A DNA stretch of 64,000 nt from contig JADZCJ010000083.1 in NCBI GenBank assembly GCA_020851635.1, forward strand, positions 62,001 to 126,000. Reading direction: 5' to 3'. This DNA is from Anaerolineae bacterium (GTDB lineage: Bacteria > Chloroflexota > Anaerolineae > UBA4142 > SHND01). A program made the translations under genes and the position numbers. Under the pieces are notes generated by a model, which was not told the origin of the DNA, searched no databases, and saw only the letters and a program-made list of their open reading frames with translations. This document shows, in pieces, positions 8,112 to 16,898 of this stretch. Within the stretch, counting starts at the first letter, position 1. The number at the start of each line of letters is the position of its first letter.

Positions 8112-8447
8112 ATGAACTCACAACTCTTGGTAGAAATTGACCTCTTGCATGCAGAGATCTGCGATGCGCTCGCGGACCCAAAACGCATCGCGATCTTGTA
8201 TGCCCTGCGCGAGGGCACGGCGACGGTGAATCAACTGTCAGAGCTGGTTGACTTGCCGCAAGCCGCCACCTCGCGTCATCTCAAGGTCTTGCGCGAACGC
8301 CGCCTCGTGCGGGGGCGGCGGGCTGGAATGAACGTTCATTATACACTCAACAATCCCAAAGTGACGGAGGCGCTCGATTTGCTGCGGCAGGTTGTGAATG
8401 AAAACCTGGTCTATGATGCCAAATTGGCTCAAGCATTGGGCGCATAG
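8112..8447 (+). CDS. ArsR-family winged-helix transcriptional regulator
   Basis: 111-residue ArsR/SmtB-type repressor. The core reads DALADPKRIAILYALREG, then LSELVDLPQAATSRHLKVLR as the recognition helix-turn-helix, then a beta wing (RRAGMNVHYTLN). There is no ELCVC-type metal site and only one residue resembles one (Cys17, in AEICDAL), so it may sense persulfide or another signal instead of metals. ATG at 8112 has AGGG 6 nt upstream; a TTG-initiated form from 8064 would add 16 residues. It leads the operon with the SQR-like, TusE-like and DsrE2-like genes, which it probably controls. Confidence 0.8.
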   Translation: MNSQLLVEIDLLHAEICDALADPKRIAILYALREGTATVNQLSELVDLPQAATSRHLKVLRERRLVRGRRAGMNVHYTLNNPKVTEALDLLRQVVNENLVYDAKLAQALGA

Positions 8448-8471
8448 CGGCGGCAGAGTGAGGAAACGAGC

Positions 8472-9716
8472 ATGAAAAAACTAGTCGTACTGGGAGCAGG
8501 GACGGCGGGAACGATGGTTGTGAATCGTCTGCGCAAGCTGCTGGATGCAAACGAATGGCAAGTCACCATTGTTGATCAGGACGAAACACACTATTACCAG
8601 CCCGGTTTCTTGTTCCTTCCCTTTGGCACGTATCAGGGCAAGGACGTCATCAAGCCCAAGCGCGATTTTATCCCGTCGGGCGTCGAACTGATTGTCTCGC
8701 CGATTGACGTGATTGACGCTGAAAACAATAGCGTTACGCTGGTCAAGGACCAACGTGTGCTCACCTATGATTTCCTGGTCATAGCCACAGGCGCACAGAT
8801 CCGCCCCGACCAGACGCCCGGGCTGCTGGAGCACGAATGGCACAAAACCATTCACGATTTCTATACGTTTGACGGCGCGCTCACGCTGGCGCGGCATTTG
8901 GAGCAGTGGCAGGGTGGGCGGCTGGTGGTGAATGTAGTCGAGAACCCGATCAAATGCCCTGTTGCTCCGCTCGAATTTCTGATGTTGGCGGATTTCTATT
9001 TTCAGGACCGCGGCATCCGCGACCGTGTAGAACTGGTGTATACCACACCGCTCCCCGGCGCGTTCACCAAACCGGTCTGTAACCGGGAACTGTCCGGAAT
9101 GCTGCAGGCAAAAGGGATTCAGGTTGTGCCCGAATTTCAAATCGAGCGTGTTGACCCCGATGCGAAAAAAATCGTTGCGTACGACGAAACCGCGATTGGC
9201 TATGATCTGTTGGTCACTGTGCCAATGAACATGGGCGACGAGTGTATCGCGCGTTCGGGGTTGGGTGATGAATCAAACTTTATTCCGGTGGACAAGCACA
9301 CTTTTGTTTCGCCCAAACACGCAAACATCTTTGTCCTGGGTGATGCGGCCGCGCTGCCTACTTCCAAAGCCGGTTCGGTCGCGCACTTTGCAGTCGAATG
9401 TTTTGCTGAAAACTTTGTGCGCTATATCCAGGGTTCGGAATTGGACCCGAGTTTTGACGGGCATACCAACTGTTTTATCGAGTCGGGATTTGGCAAGGGG
9501 CTGTTGATTGATTTCAACTATGACACCGAACCACTGCCCGGTCGTTTTCCACTGCCCGGCATCGGGCCCTTTGCCCTGCTTCAAGAGTCGCGATTGAATC
9601 ACCTGGGCAAACTGGCGTTCCGCTGGATGTACTGGAATATTCTGCTCAAGGGGCGCAACACTCTGCTGCCCGCGCGCATGTCTATGGCAGGCAAAATGAC
9701 GCCGCACCAAAATTGA
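8472..9716 (+). CDS. Sulfide:quinone oxidoreductase-like flavoprotein
   Basis: FAD-dependent pyridine-nucleotide-disulfide-family protein of 414 residues, most like sulfide:quinone oxidoreductases that oxidise sulfide to sulfane sulfur at the membrane. VVLGAGTAGTMVVNRL is the FAD-binding GxGxxG, a TGA segment follows at 106-108, and FVLGDAAALPTSKAG is the second FAD motif. Cys162 (IKCPVAP) and Cys334 (TNCFIESG) occupy the places of the redox-active pair of SQRs, while the third SQR cysteine has no equivalent. The C-terminal tail (about 365-400) is amphipathic and could contact membrane. AGGA lies 7 nt before the ATG. It is 24 bp after the regulator gene and 34 bp before the TusE-like gene. 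Confidence 0.8.
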   Translation: MKKLVVLGAGTAGTMVVNRLRKLLDANEWQVTIVDQDETHYYQPGFLFLPFGTYQGKDVIKPKRDFIPSGVELIVSPIDVIDAENNSVTLVKDQRVLTYDFLVIATGAQIRPDQTPGLLEHEWHKTIHDFYTFDGALTLARHLEQWQGGRLVVNVVENPIKCPVAPLEFLMLADFYFQDRGIRDRVELVYTTPLPGAFTKPVCNRELSGMLQAKGIQVVPEFQIERVDPDAKKIVAYDETAIGYDLLVTVPMNMGDECIARSGLGDESNFIPVDKHTFVSPKHANIFVLGDAAALPTSKAGSVAHFAVECFAENFVRYIQGSELDPSFDGHTNCFIESGFGKGLLIDFNYDTEPLPGRFPLPGIGPFALLQESRLNHLGKLAFRWMYWNILLKGRNTLLPARMSMAGKMTPHQN

Positions 9717-9750
9717 GCGATTCAAAAAAAAAGATTCAGGAGATGTCGAA

Positions 9751-10068
9751 ATGAGCACACGTGAGATTGCCGGCAAAACGGTCCGGGTCAATGAAGAGGG
9801 CTTTATGACCGATCCAAATGAATGGTCGCAGGACATTGCCAAGATCATTGCGCGCGAAGAGGGAATCGCCGAACTATCGCTCGCGCATTGGCGGGTGATT
9901 GATTTTTGCCGCAAGGACGGCATCAGCGCCGGCAAAGCGCCTACCCTGCGCCGCATCACCACGCACACCGGGATTTCTACCAAAGAAATGTTTTCGCTTT
10001 TCCCCAAAGGACCTGCCAAAAAAGTCGCCAAGATTTCCGGGCTTGGCAAACCTGAGGGTTGTGTTTAA
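9751..10068 (+). CDS. TusE/DsrC-family sulfur carrier protein
   Basis: 105-residue DsrC/TusE-like protein that relays persulfide sulfur on its C-terminal arm. The family pattern GFMTDPNEWSQDIA and the flexible end GLGKPEGCV are clear. The penultimate Cys104 (CysB) is present. The CysA position 11 residues earlier is Ala93, so it cannot form the intramolecular disulfide of dissimilatory DsrC and resembles TusE-type single-cysteine carriers. An extra Cys53 lies in the body. AGGAG 8 nt before the ATG. Gene order suggests it accepts sulfur from the SQR-like or DsrE2-like neighbour. Confidence 0.85.
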   Translation: MSTREIAGKTVRVNEEGFMTDPNEWSQDIAKIIAREEGIAELSLAHWRVIDFCRKDGISAGKAPTLRRITTHTGISTKEMFSLFPKGPAKKVAKISGLGKPEGCV

Positions 10069-10082
10069 CAAGGAGAACTGCC

Positions 10083-10667
10083 GTGGCTACAACAATGACA
10101 CCCATACTGCCCCCAATGGTGGTGGCGGAAGAGAACAATACGTTGCCGCAGCCGGCGGTGACGCCGGAAAAAGAAACTCGCAAGATCGCCTTCATCTGCT
10201 CCAAAGGCACGCTCGATATGGCATATCCCGCGCTAGTCATGGGTTGGGCCGCGCTCGGCAACGGGATTGACGTGACGATCTTTTTCACTTTTTGGGGACT
10301 CGACCTGATCAACAAAACGCGGGTGGACCATCTCGAAATCGCGCTCGTTGGCAACACCAGCATGAAAATGACCATGATGGGCGTGGACACCGGCAACCTG
10401 GGCATCCCTCAACTTGCGGGCATCTTGCCGGGCATGACTGCCGTGGCGACCAAACTGATGAAAGACAAGATGGCGAAACTCGAGGTCCCGACCGTGCGCG
10501 AATATCTCCAGATGCTCGTGGACGCCGGCGCGAAACTCTATGCCTGCAAAATGTCCGTAGACATGATGGGACTCGGCAAAGAGGATTTTGTCAACGGCGT
10601 CGAGGACATTGTCACAGCCGGGGACTTTATGGACATGACCGAAGGGGCGCAAATCGTCTTTATATAG
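10083..10667 (+). CDS. DsrE2-like sulfurtransferase protein
   Basis: 194-residue DsrE/DsrF-like protein of the DsrE2 type, known from sulfur-oxidation and persulfide-trafficking clusters. The core KIAFICSKGTLDMAYPAL carries conserved Cys39, and ACKMSVDMMG carries Cys155, both usual for the family. Hydrophobic stretches around 45-75 and 105-125 could associate with membrane. The likely start is GTG at 10083 with AGGAG 7 nt upstream; ATG codons just downstream lack a site. It ends the ArsR-SQR-TusE-DsrE2 operon, 14 bp after the carrier gene. Confidence 0.8.
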   Translation: MATTMTPILPPMVVAEENNTLPQPAVTPEKETRKIAFICSKGTLDMAYPALVMGWAALGNGIDVTIFFTFWGLDLINKTRVDHLEIALVGNTSMKMTMMGVDTGNLGIPQLAGILPGMTAVATKLMKDKMAKLEVPTVREYLQMLVDAGAKLYACKMSVDMMGLGKEDFVNGVEDIVTAGDFMDMTEGAQIVFI

Positions 10668-10935
10668 CCAATTATCACCGCGTCGGAACGCAAATTTGAC
10701 CGCAATCTGACCGTCTCCCGTTACCTTGAAAGGGACCGGCAAGAACAGACCCTCACAAGCAGGCGCGCATGTTCCACTTCCGGGACATGCGCGTTCCGGT
10801 TTGTGACCCGGTACGACCGATACCATCGAGAACTCGAGTTCTTGGACGCTGCGCCGGAGAAAAAGATGGTGACGGTCCTGCTTGACACGCGGGTGGACAA
10901 GATGCGGTCACAGAGGATGTGTTGGAGGTATCTTG
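10668..10935. other. Intergenic region with hairpin and perfect palindrome
   Basis: No gene seen. CGCGCATGT (10764-10772) pairs with ACATGCGCG (10785-10793) but has no T-run, so it is at best a weak terminator for the sulfur operon. AGAACTCGAGTTCT (10829-10842) is a perfect 14-bp palindrome, about 95 bp upstream of the next start codon. Confidence 0.5.
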
Positions 10936-11727
10936 ATGAATAGACAAACAAACACGCGGCTCGTTGTTCCGCTGGTGATCGGCGGCGCTGCCGCTGCCAT
11001 CGGCGCGGTCATTGCCGCATACCCGCGGATGATTCGTCCTCGCCTGATGCGTTGGGGCGCGACCCGACAAGAAGTCTTGCGTTTGCTTCCGGGCGATAAT
11101 TTGGTGGTGACACCGCGCGTCAACTCGACGCGCGCGATTACGATCAGCGCGCCCGCCGCCCAGGTCTGGCAATGGATTGTCCAAATCGGACAGTACCGCG
11201 GCGGGCTGTATGTGCGGGAATGGCTGGAGAGTCTATTTGGCGCGGATATTCATAATGCCGAGCGAATCATTCCCGAGTTTCAAAACATCCGACCGGGCGA
11301 TTATGTGCTCTTGTATCCAAACAATCCCGGCTATGCAATCGCCGGGATGCAGGCGCCGCAGTATCTGGTCCTGCAGACCGTCAATACCAATACGGGAGAA
11401 TTCACGCGGTCGGTGGCGCAGGACGAGCTGCACGGCACACTCACATTTTTCCTCGAACCGCGCCTCGACAACACCACTCGCCTCATTCTGCGCACGCGCC
11501 TCGATTACGAACCGGGACATCTCGCGCGCGCAGCATGGAGCATGGTTGAGCCCGTAACGTTTGTGATGGAGCGCCAAATGCTGCGCGGCATCAAAGCACG
11601 CGCCGAATCACACCGCGTTGACAATGAAATGCTTGAAAGGGAATCTTCCCTGCCCGTTTTGTCGAATCCCGTACAAGGACCCTTTCTCCGGGACTCGGCG
11701 CCCAAACCGGCGCCGACTGCAGTGTGA
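10936..11727 (+). CDS. SRPBCC-family protein with N-terminal membrane anchor
   Basis: 263-residue protein with one hydrophobic segment (about 9-31) followed by a START/SRPBCC-like beta-grasp domain. STRAITISAPAAQVWQWIVQ is the typical entry strand and helix, and GLYVREWLESLFG follows. Such domains bind hydrophobic ligands or lipids, and no catalytic residue can be named. GGAGG lies 7 nt before the ATG at 10936. A 49-residue membrane peptide gene follows after 37 bp. The polar Pro-rich tail is probably disordered. Confidence 0.7.
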   Translation: MNRQTNTRLVVPLVIGGAAAAIGAVIAAYPRMIRPRLMRWGATRQEVLRLLPGDNLVVTPRVNSTRAITISAPAAQVWQWIVQIGQYRGGLYVREWLESLFGADIHNAERIIPEFQNIRPGDYVLLYPNNPGYAIAGMQAPQYLVLQTVNTNTGEFTRSVAQDELHGTLTFFLEPRLDNTTRLILRTRLDYEPGHLARAAWSMVEPVTFVMERQMLRGIKARAESHRVDNEMLERESSLPVLSNPVQGPFLRDSAPKPAPTAV

Positions 11728-11764
11728 GGACTGCCCGGATGAGCTGCACTCGAAAGGAGGTCCC

Positions 11765-11914
11765 ATGAACAATCAAAGCCAAGCTGCGCTTGCCACGATT
11801 GCCGCATTCCTTGTGCTGTTCAGCGCAATGATTGACCCGCGCGCGTCCGTGGTCCTCGCGTTGGTCGGGTTGCTCTCGTTCAGTGTCTATAAATTGCTCT
11901 GGGCGCCGCGATGA
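11765..11914 (+). CDS. Small membrane protein (49 aa)
   Basis: Short frame MNNQSQAALATIAAF... with two hydrophobic helices (about 7-22 and 27-45) separated by a DPRAS turn, ending LLWAPR. A full AAAGGAGG ribosome-binding site 5 nt before the ATG argues that it is translated. It follows the SRPBCC gene by 37 bp. Function unknown. Confidence 0.6.
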   Translation: MNNQSQAALATIAAFLVLFSAMIDPRASVVLALVGLLSFSVYKLLWAPR

Positions 11915-12051
11915 ATCTGGGCAATTTCCTGTGGTTGGTTGGGACCGCGCTCTGATGATCGAACTGCCGGACGCGCGCAGCGAGACCGTGCGCCAGCTCG
12001 CCCAAACGTCAAGGCGATGCAGGCGCAAACGGGTCTCGTGGTGCGCGTCCC

Positions 12052-13062
12052 CTACCACCTCATTCTCTGCGGCTCGTATGAGCGCAGGACCTGCGCATAA
12101 TTTGCGCGCTCGAATGCGGCAGGATGCGCGATATTCTTGGAGCTCATACTGCCGCGCATCTGCGCGATAGACTCGTATTCGTGTTCGAGCATCCATGTTT
12201 CCACATCGCGCAGCAGTCCGGGCAGGTAATCAATGCCGGATGCGAGCAGGACCGACGTCATCATGGCAACGTTGGCGCCTGCCATCATCGCCTTTAATAC
12301 ATCTTCTGCCGTATGCACTCCGCCCGTAACGGCAAGGTCGCAATTCATTCTGCCGTACAACAGTCCCACCCAGCGCAAGCGCAAACTGAGTTCAGCGGAC
12401 GAACTCAGGTGCACGCTGGGCACCACTTCCAGCGCTTCCAGATCGAGATCGGGTTGATAAAACCGATTGAATAGGACCAACCCGTTGGCGCCCGCCGCAA
12501 CGGCGCGCCTGGCAAAATTCGCAAATGCCGTAAAGTGCGCGCTCAATTTCACCGCAATCGGGATCGTGACGACCTGTCGGATTTCGTTCACCAGTTCCAG
12601 ATACATTTCTTCGAGGGCTGCGCTGTCCTGGTCTGCGTCCGCCGCAATGTAATACATGTTGAGTTCGAGCGCGTCCGCGCCGGCTTGCTGCATTTGGCGC
12701 GCATACTCGATCCACCCGCCGCGCGAAAAACCGTTGAGCGATGCAATTATGGGAATGGCAACCGCGGCCTTGGCGCGGCGAATGTGTTCGAGATAGCCGT
12801 CGGGTCCCAGATTGTACGAACGAATGTCCGGAAAATACGACAGCGCCTCGGGGAACGAGTCCACGCCGTAACTCAGAATGAAATCGAGTTTTTGCGACTC
12901 GGAAATGATCTGTTCTTCAAAGAGCGAATGCAGCACGATGGCTGCGGCGCCCGCGTCCTCCATCCGTCGAAGCTTGTCGAGGTGTCGCATCAAGGGCGAT
13001 GACGACGGGACCAGTGGGTTCTTGAGTTCAAGCCCCAGGTATGTGGTAGAGAGGTCCAACAT
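12052..13062 (-). CDS. Dihydroorotate-dehydrogenase-like FMN protein
   Basis: 336-residue TIM-barrel flavoprotein of the dihydroorotate dehydrogenase superfamily. LSTTYLGLELKNPLVPSSSP is the entry, PIIASLNGFSRGGWIEYARQ and ADALELNMYY follow, and NGLVLFNRF and AVTGGVHTAEDVLKAMMAGA are FMN-phosphate motifs. It begins 12 bp after nifJ. This pairing with nifJ is recurrent in anaerobes, so a redox role beside pyruvate:ferredoxin oxidoreductase is more likely than pyrimidine synthesis; none of the other pyr genes is near. AGGAG 6 nt before ATG 13062 decides the start over ATG 13068. Confidence 0.8.
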   Translation of the reverse strand: MLDLSTTYLGLELKNPLVPSSSPLMRHLDKLRRMEDAGAAAIVLHSLFEEQIISESQKLDFILSYGVDSFPEALSYFPDIRSYNLGPDGYLEHIRRAKAAVAIPIIASLNGFSRGGWIEYARQMQQAGADALELNMYYIAADADQDSAALEEMYLELVNEIRQVVTIPIAVKLSAHFTAFANFARRAVAAGANGLVLFNRFYQPDLDLEALEVVPSVHLSSSAELSLRLRWVGLLYGRMNCDLAVTGGVHTAEDVLKAMMAGANVAMMTSVLLASGIDYLPGLLRDVETWMLEHEYESIAQMRGSMSSKNIAHPAAFERANYAQVLRSYEPQRMRW

Positions 13063-13074
13063 ATACATCTCCTA

Positions 13075-16000
13075 TTAGTCCTTGCCCTGATGACCCTTGA
13101 GCGATAGCTGCGCAAGCCCTTCGTACATTTTCCACCGCGCCATCACATCTTGCTGCGCGAGCTCGAGCAGCTCTGCCGCGCCCTCCGGGTTTTGCTGCGC
13201 CAACATCGAAAAGCGGCCCTCACCCTCGCGGAATTTTTCGAGCCGGACCGATGGCGCTTTGGAATCGAGTTGCAGCGCCGCTTTGCCTTCTGCCGCCAGC
13301 CGCGGGTCATACCGGAACAGCGGGAAATAACCCGATGCGACGGCAGCTTTTTGCTGGTCAAGACCGTGAACCAGGTCATACCCGTGCATCAAGCAGTGCG
13401 AATAGGCAATAATGAGCGACGGACCATCATACGCTTCGGCTTCGAGAAATGCCTTGACCGTTTGCGAATCGTTTGCGCCAAAAGCGACGCGCGCCACATA
13501 CACATTGCCATAGGTCATTGCCAGGAGCGCCAGGTCTTTTTTCGAGTTCGGCTTGCCTCCGGCGGCGAATTTGGCGACCGCGCCGCGCGAGGTGGCTTTG
13601 GACATTTGTCCCCCGGTATTGGAATACACTTCGGTATCCAGCACCAGCACATTTACTTTGCGCCCCGACGCGAGAACGTGATCCAGACCGCCATAGCCAA
13701 TGTCATACGCCCAACCATCTCCGCCGACGATCCATACGCTCTTTTTGACCAGCACATCCGCCACGCTCAACAATTCACGCGCGCGATTCTGCAGAGGCGC
13801 ATTCGAATCACCGTTCACCGCCTCCCCTGCCAACCACGCTTCGAGGCGTTCCTTGAGCGCTTGTACGCGCCCGCGTTGTCGCAAAATTTCTGCTTCGTCG
13901 GATTGATCGCCGTTGAGCAAACCGTGCACGAGCTCCTCGCCCAGAACAGAAGCAAAGTGCGGCACGAGTTCGCGCGCATATTCAAGGCGTTTGTCGAGCG
14001 TCAGACGAAAGCCCAGACCAAATTCGGCATTATCCTCAAAGAGCGAGTTTGACCACGCAGGACCGCGACCTTCGGCATTAAAGGTCCACGGTGTCGTCGG
14101 CAAATTCCCCCCATAGATCGAAGAGCAGCCCGTCGCGTTTGCAATCAGCGCGCGGTCGCCATAGAGTTGACTCAATAATTTCAAATACGGCGTTTCGCCG
14201 CAGCCCGTGCACGCGCCCGAAAATTCAAACAAGGGCTCGAGCAGTTGGTCATCCTTGACCAGATGCGTATTGATTTTTGTGCGGTCCATCTCGGGCAGGG
14301 TTTGGAAAAACTCCCAGTTTGTCTTTTCTTGTTCGCGCAGCGGCGGCTGCGGCGCCATGTTGATCGCCCTGAGCCGCGTCTCGCTTTTGTTTTTCACCGG
14401 GCAGACCTGCACGCACAGGGCACAGCCCGTGCAGTCTTCCGGCGACACTTGCAGGGAATAACTGAGGTGCTCAAATTCCTTCCAGCGCGCCGGCACGCTC
14501 TTGAACGTTTCAGGTGTATCGGCAAGATATTTTGGGTCATACACTTTGGCGCGAATGACCGTATGTGGGCACACAAATACGCATTTGCCGCACTGGATGC
14601 AAATGTCCTCGTCCCACACCGGAATTTCCAGCGTAATGTTGCGCTTTTCCCATTGTGCCGTGCCGCTCGGGTAAGTGCCGTCAATTGGCATGGCGCTCAC
14701 CGGCAAATCATCGCCGCGCCCCGCCATCATGGGCGCCGTCAATTTTTGCACAAATTCGGGGGCATTGGCGGCGACGACCGCGCGCATGTCAAACGCGCTT
14801 GTCGCCTTTTCGGGGACCCGGACCTGGTGCAAATTCGCCAGCGTCTGGTCCACGGCGGCATAGTTCTTTTGCACAATGGTAGGTCCGCGCTTGCCGTAGG
14901 TCTTGGCAATCGAATGCTTGATCGCCGCAATTGCCTGCTCACGCGGCAGGACACCACTGATGGCAAAAAAGCAGGTCTGCATGACCGTATTGATGCGCCC
15001 GCCCATCCCCGTCTCGCGCGCGACGCTGTAGCCATCCACCACATAGAATTTGAGACGCTTGGCGATGATGGTTTCCTGCACACTCCGCGGCAGCTTGTCC
15101 CAGACCTCGTCGGGTCCGTATGGGCTGTTGAGTAAAAAGGTTGCGCCGTCCTCTGCCGCTTCGAGCATGTCAAATCGGTCGAGAAACGAGAACTGGTGAC
15201 ATGCCACAAAATTCGCGCGGCGAATGAGATACGCGGAATGGATCGTGCGCGGACCAAACCGCAGGTGTGAAATGGTCATCGAGCCGGATTTTTTCGAGTC
15301 GTATACAAAATAGCCCTGTGCCTGCAAATCGGTCTCGTCACCAATGATTTTGATCGAATTTTTGTTTGCGCCCACCGTGCCGTCGGCGCCCAGCCCGTAA
15401 AATAGGCCGCGAATTGTGGCGGGGTCTTCGGCCGAAAGGTCGGGATCAAATTCCAGCGAGGTGTGAGACACATCGTCGTTGATGCCGATGGTGAAATGGT
15501 TCTTGGGCTGCGCTTGCTGCAGCTCTTGGAAAATCGAAATGACCATCGCGGGGGTAAATTCTTTGGACGAAAGCCCATAGCGCCCGCCGATCACGCGCGG
15601 GAACGCCGCGAGCTGACCCGCGGCGACTCCTTCCGCCAGCGCGGTCACAATATCCACATACAGCGGTTCACCGGCGCTGCCCGGTTCTTTGGTGCGGTCC
15701 AGCACGGCAATTGATTTGATCTCGCGGGGCAGTGTCTTGATGAATTGTTCGACTGCGAACGGGCGATAGAGACGCACCTTCAAGACGCCGACCTTTTCAC
15801 CGCGCGCATTCAGATACTCGACCGCTTCCTGCGCCACTTCGGCGCCCGACCCCATCAACACAATCACACGGTCTGCGTCGGGTGCGCCCACATAATCAAA
15901 CAGGTGATACTGCCGTCCAAGCCGCGCCGCGAATTGGTCCATGGTCTCCTGGACGAGCTGCGGCATGCGCGCATAAAACGGGTTCACCGTTTCGCGCGCC

Positions 16001-16677
16001 TGGAAATAAACGTCGGGGTTCTGCGCGGTGCCGCGAATAAAAGGATTGTCCGGCGACAGCCCGCGCGCCCGATGTGCGCGCACCAGCTCGTCGTCAATCA
16101 TGGCGCGAATGTCCTCGACCTCGACCCGTTCGATCTTCATGACTTCATGTGAAGTGCGAAACCCGTCAAAAAAGTGGAGAATTGGCACGCGCGCCTTGAG
16201 CGTCGCCGCGTGCGCAACAAGCGCGAGGTCCATCACCTCCTGGACGCTGTTGGAGCAAAGCATTGCCCAGCCGGTCGCGCGCGCAGCCATCACATCCTGG
16301 TGATCGCCAAAAATGGAAAGCGCCTGTGCCGCCAGCGAACGCGCGCTCACATGAAAGACGGTAGAAGTGAGTTCGCCCGCAATCTTGTACATGTTCGGCA
16401 GCATCAACATCAGCCCCTGGCTCGCGGTGAACGTGGTGGTCAGCGAACCGGTTTGCAGCGCGCCGTGCACCGCGCCGGCTGCGCCGGCTTCGCTTTGCAT
16501 CTCGACAACCAGCGGCGTGGTGCCCCAAATATTCTGCCTGCCTTCGGACGACCATTGGTCTGCCCATTCTCCCATTGCCGAAGAGGGCGTGATGGGATAG
16601 ATCGCAATGACGTCGCTGACTTGGTGAGCGATCCAGGCCGCCGCTTCATTTGCATCCAGCGTGATTTTAGAGCGCAT
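13075..16677 (-). CDS. nifJ: Pyruvate:ferredoxin (flavodoxin) oxidoreductase
   Basis: Complete single-chain 1200-residue enzyme: pyruvate + CoA + oxidised ferredoxin to acetyl-CoA + CO2 + reduced ferredoxin. Domain order is standard: alpha-like pyrimidine domain (VIAIYPITPSSAMGEWADQ near 25-40), then the beta/gamma-like domains (GADGTVGANKNSIKIIGD), the two-cluster ferredoxin domain (CIQCGKCVFVCP and CTGCALCVQVCP), then CTGCGETPYLKLL for the third cluster and the thiamine-diphosphate domain (GDGWAYDIGYGGLDHVL, then SNTGGQMSKAT). All three [4Fe-4S] ligand sets appear intact. The enzyme is oxygen-sensitive and cytoplasmic, and points to fermentative or anaerobic metabolism. It is cotranscribed with the DHOD-like gene. 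A perfect palindrome lies 33-60 bp upstream of the start. Confidence 0.95.
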   Translation of the reverse strand: MRSKITLDANEAAAWIAHQVSDVIAIYPITPSSAMGEWADQWSSEGRQNIWGTTPLVVEMQSEAGAAGAVHGALQTGSLTTTFTASQGLMLMLPNMYKIAGELTSTVFHVSARSLAAQALSIFGDHQDVMAARATGWAMLCSNSVQEVMDLALVAHAATLKARVPILHFFDGFRTSHEVMKIERVEVEDIRAMIDDELVRAHRARGLSPDNPFIRGTAQNPDVYFQARETVNPFYARMPQLVQETMDQFAARLGRQYHLFDYVGAPDADRVIVLMGSGAEVAQEAVEYLNARGEKVGVLKVRLYRPFAVEQFIKTLPREIKSIAVLDRTKEPGSAGEPLYVDIVTALAEGVAAGQLAAFPRVIGGRYGLSSKEFTPAMVISIFQELQQAQPKNHFTIGINDDVSHTSLEFDPDLSAEDPATIRGLFYGLGADGTVGANKNSIKIIGDETDLQAQGYFVYDSKKSGSMTISHLRFGPRTIHSAYLIRRANFVACHQFSFLDRFDMLEAAEDGATFLLNSPYGPDEVWDKLPRSVQETIIAKRLKFYVVDGYSVARETGMGGRINTVMQTCFFAISGVLPREQAIAAIKHSIAKTYGKRGPTIVQKNYAAVDQTLANLHQVRVPEKATSAFDMRAVVAANAPEFVQKLTAPMMAGRGDDLPVSAMPIDGTYPSGTAQWEKRNITLEIPVWDEDICIQCGKCVFVCPHTVIRAKVYDPKYLADTPETFKSVPARWKEFEHLSYSLQVSPEDCTGCALCVQVCPVKNKSETRLRAINMAPQPPLREQEKTNWEFFQTLPEMDRTKINTHLVKDDQLLEPLFEFSGACTGCGETPYLKLLSQLYGDRALIANATGCSSIYGGNLPTTPWTFNAEGRGPAWSNSLFEDNAEFGLGFRLTLDKRLEYARELVPHFASVLGEELVHGLLNGDQSDEAEILRQRGRVQALKERLEAWLAGEAVNGDSNAPLQNRARELLSVADVLVKKSVWIVGGDGWAYDIGYGGLDHVLASGRKVNVLVLDTEVYSNTGGQMSKATSRGAVAKFAAGGKPNSKKDLALLAMTYGNVYVARVAFGANDSQTVKAFLEAEAYDGPSLIIAYSHCLMHGYDLVHGLDQQKAAVASGYFPLFRYDPRLAAEGKAALQLDSKAPSVRLEKFREGEGRFSMLAQQNPEGAAELLELAQQDVMARWKMYEGLAQLSLKGHQGKD

Positions 16678-16709
16678 GATATATAAACCTCAACGATTCA
16701 GATTTTGTG

Positions 16710-16737
16710 CGCCCCCATTTTGACGCAAATGGGGGCG
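16710..16737. promoter_or_regulatory. Perfect 11-bp inverted repeat upstream of nifJ
   Basis: CGCCCCCATTT (16710-16720), 6-nt spacer TGACGC, AAATGGGGGCG (16727-16737). It lies 33 bp upstream of the nifJ start on the minus strand, where an operator or leader hairpin would sit. No T-run follows on either strand. A TTGACA on the minus strand just upstream (16750-16755) could be a -35 element. Confidence 0.5.
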
Positions 16738-16832
16738 AATTAAAAGTGTCAAATGACCCGCAAAGCGTCAGGCGTCTGTCAGCCCCGTCTGGAACGCTTT
16801 TGCCTATCCTATTCGAGAAATGCAGCCGGAAC

Positions 16833-16869
16833 AAAAAGAGAGGAACGAGATCTCTGCTCGCCCCTCTCT
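16833..16869 (-). terminator. Rho-independent terminator of the universal stress protein gene
   Basis: On the minus strand AGAGAGG/CCTCTCT (16863-16869 with 16837-16843) and an inner CGAG/CTCG pair form a two-part stem followed by five T (16837-16833). It is 30 bp past the stop codon at 16899. Confidence 0.7.
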
Positions 16870-16898
16870 GCCCTGTCAGATCGCGGTCCCGTTTATGT

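Noticed and set aside
12052-13062. Pyrimidine-synthesis pyrD
   Set aside because: Adjacent to nifJ, with no other pyr genes; the recurrent nifJ pairing points to a different role for this DHOD-like protein.
13150-14052. Open frame of 300 codons antisense to nifJ
   Set aside because: It mirrors the codon phase of nifJ, has no ribosome-binding site or recognisable motif, and is explained by GC-rich antisense reading.
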